DNA from: BOKV01 sp041397525
GTDB taxonomy: Bacteria; Pseudomonadota; Alphaproteobacteria; Rhizobiales; Rhizobiaceae
Assembly (NCBI GenBank): GCA_041397525.1
Contig: JAWKWL010000006.1
Coordinates: forward strand, 248,001 to 312,000
Direction: 5' to 3'
DNA length: 64,000 nt
Position 1 is the stretch's first letter. Each line of letters begins with the position of its first letter. The notes below the pieces were generated by a model that was not told the origin of the DNA, ran no database searches, and saw only the letters and a list, made by a program, of their open reading frames with translations. The position numbers and the translations under genes are program-made. Positions 63,708 to 64,000 of the stretch are shown in pieces.

Positions 63708-64000
63708 TCAATCCAGCTCCAGCCTTGCAATGACCGGAACATGGTCAGAAGGCTTTTCCCAGCCACGCGCATCACGCAGGATTTCGATGCCGCCAAGCGT
63801 TCTTGCCAGTTCCGGGGCAGCCCAGATGTGGTCGAGGCGGCGGCCACGGTCGCTTGCGGCCCAGTCGCGGGCGCGGTAGCTCCACCAGGTGTAAAGCTTT
63901 TGATCGGCGGGAACTGCCTGACGCATCAGGTCAGCCCAACCACCTTCTGCCATGGCAGCTTTCAGGCCTTCCGTTTCAACCGGGGTATGAGACACTATTT
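63708..64000 (-). CDS. xthA: Exodeoxyribonuclease III, C-terminal part (cut by window edge)
   Basis: The last ~97 residues of an ExoIII/AP endonuclease. The end DARGWEKPSDHVPVIARLEL contains the catalytic Asp-His pair (SDHVP); the WWSYRARDWAASDRGRRLDHIW block is also typical of XthA. It cleaves abasic sites and degrades 3' ends in base-excision repair. The frame is open to the window edge, so the start is outside. Confidence 0.92.
   Translation of the reverse strand, partial: IVSHTPVETEGLKAAMAEGGWADLMRQAVPADQKLYTWWSYRARDWAASDRGRRLDHIWAAPELARTLGGIEILRDARGWEKPSDHVPVIARLELD

Overview
The window is a stretch of alphaproteobacterial chromosome, best matched to the order Hyphomicrobiales (Rhizobiales). 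The evidence is gene order and gene types: a ChvG-type kinase followed by a minimal HPr kinase, EIIA-Man and HPr; a DivL-type tyrosine kinase homologue; AddAB instead of RecBCD; a TsaE-sugar kinase fusion next to a MurU-like gene; hemE beside an origin-like region; and a mnmE-mnmG-rsmG-parA-parB cluster with TGTTTCACGTGAAACA (parS) sites. It is moderately GC-rich. I see no prophage, transposase, integrase, CRISPR array, rRNA or tRNA; this is dense core genome. The genus cannot be named from the sequence alone.

Left part (1-24 kb): the 3' end of chvG, hprK, EIIA-Man and HPr (an incomplete regulatory PTS); ahcY behind a palindrome and a strong leader hairpin; divL; tsaE-amgK and murU (tRNA t6A modification plus cell-wall sugar salvage); addB-addA (double-strand break repair); trxA. 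Then, on the minus strand, trpF-trpB-trpA-accD-folC, preceded by a CorA/ZntB-like transporter, a YgjP-like metallopeptidase and a DUF2852 membrane protein.

Middle part (24-43 kb): phaZ (storage polymer breakdown), pyrF, an FMN reductase, dnaK-dnaJ with a heat-shock type promoter, alkB, and the histidine group hisB-DUF2628-hisH-hisA-hisF-hisE-coaA. The 5' end of hisF carries a small internal duplication. Divergent from it are hslV-hslU and a DUF1402 protein that looks like a disguised lytic transglycosylase. Then tim44-like, mltA, smr and an XRE regulator on the minus strand, and fxsA and secB on the plus strand.

Origin part (43-64 kb): dnaQ, coaE, aroE, maf and ppsR read leftwards away from a 426-base intergenic region with DnaA boxes and GANTC sites, the probable oriC. 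To its right are hemE, hemJ, rho, mnmE, mnmG, rsmG, parA and parB, with four parS-like sites between 50.6 and 54.2 kb. Next come leuS-lptE-holA (minus), yggS, an L,D-transpeptidase, a CenR/OtpR-like response regulator with a cyclic-nucleotide-binding protein, and the cut 3' end of xthA.

I did not find a clear new multi-gene system. The observations most worth following are: a shared TTGCACTGCAA palindrome in front of both the EIIA-Man/HPr pair and phaZ, which could link the regulatory PTS to polymer storage; the transglycosylase-like motifs in the DUF1402 protein; the duplicated hisF 5' end, which makes a 38-codon ORF coupled to hisA and hisF; and inverted repeats sitting on or just before the translation starts of addB and murU.
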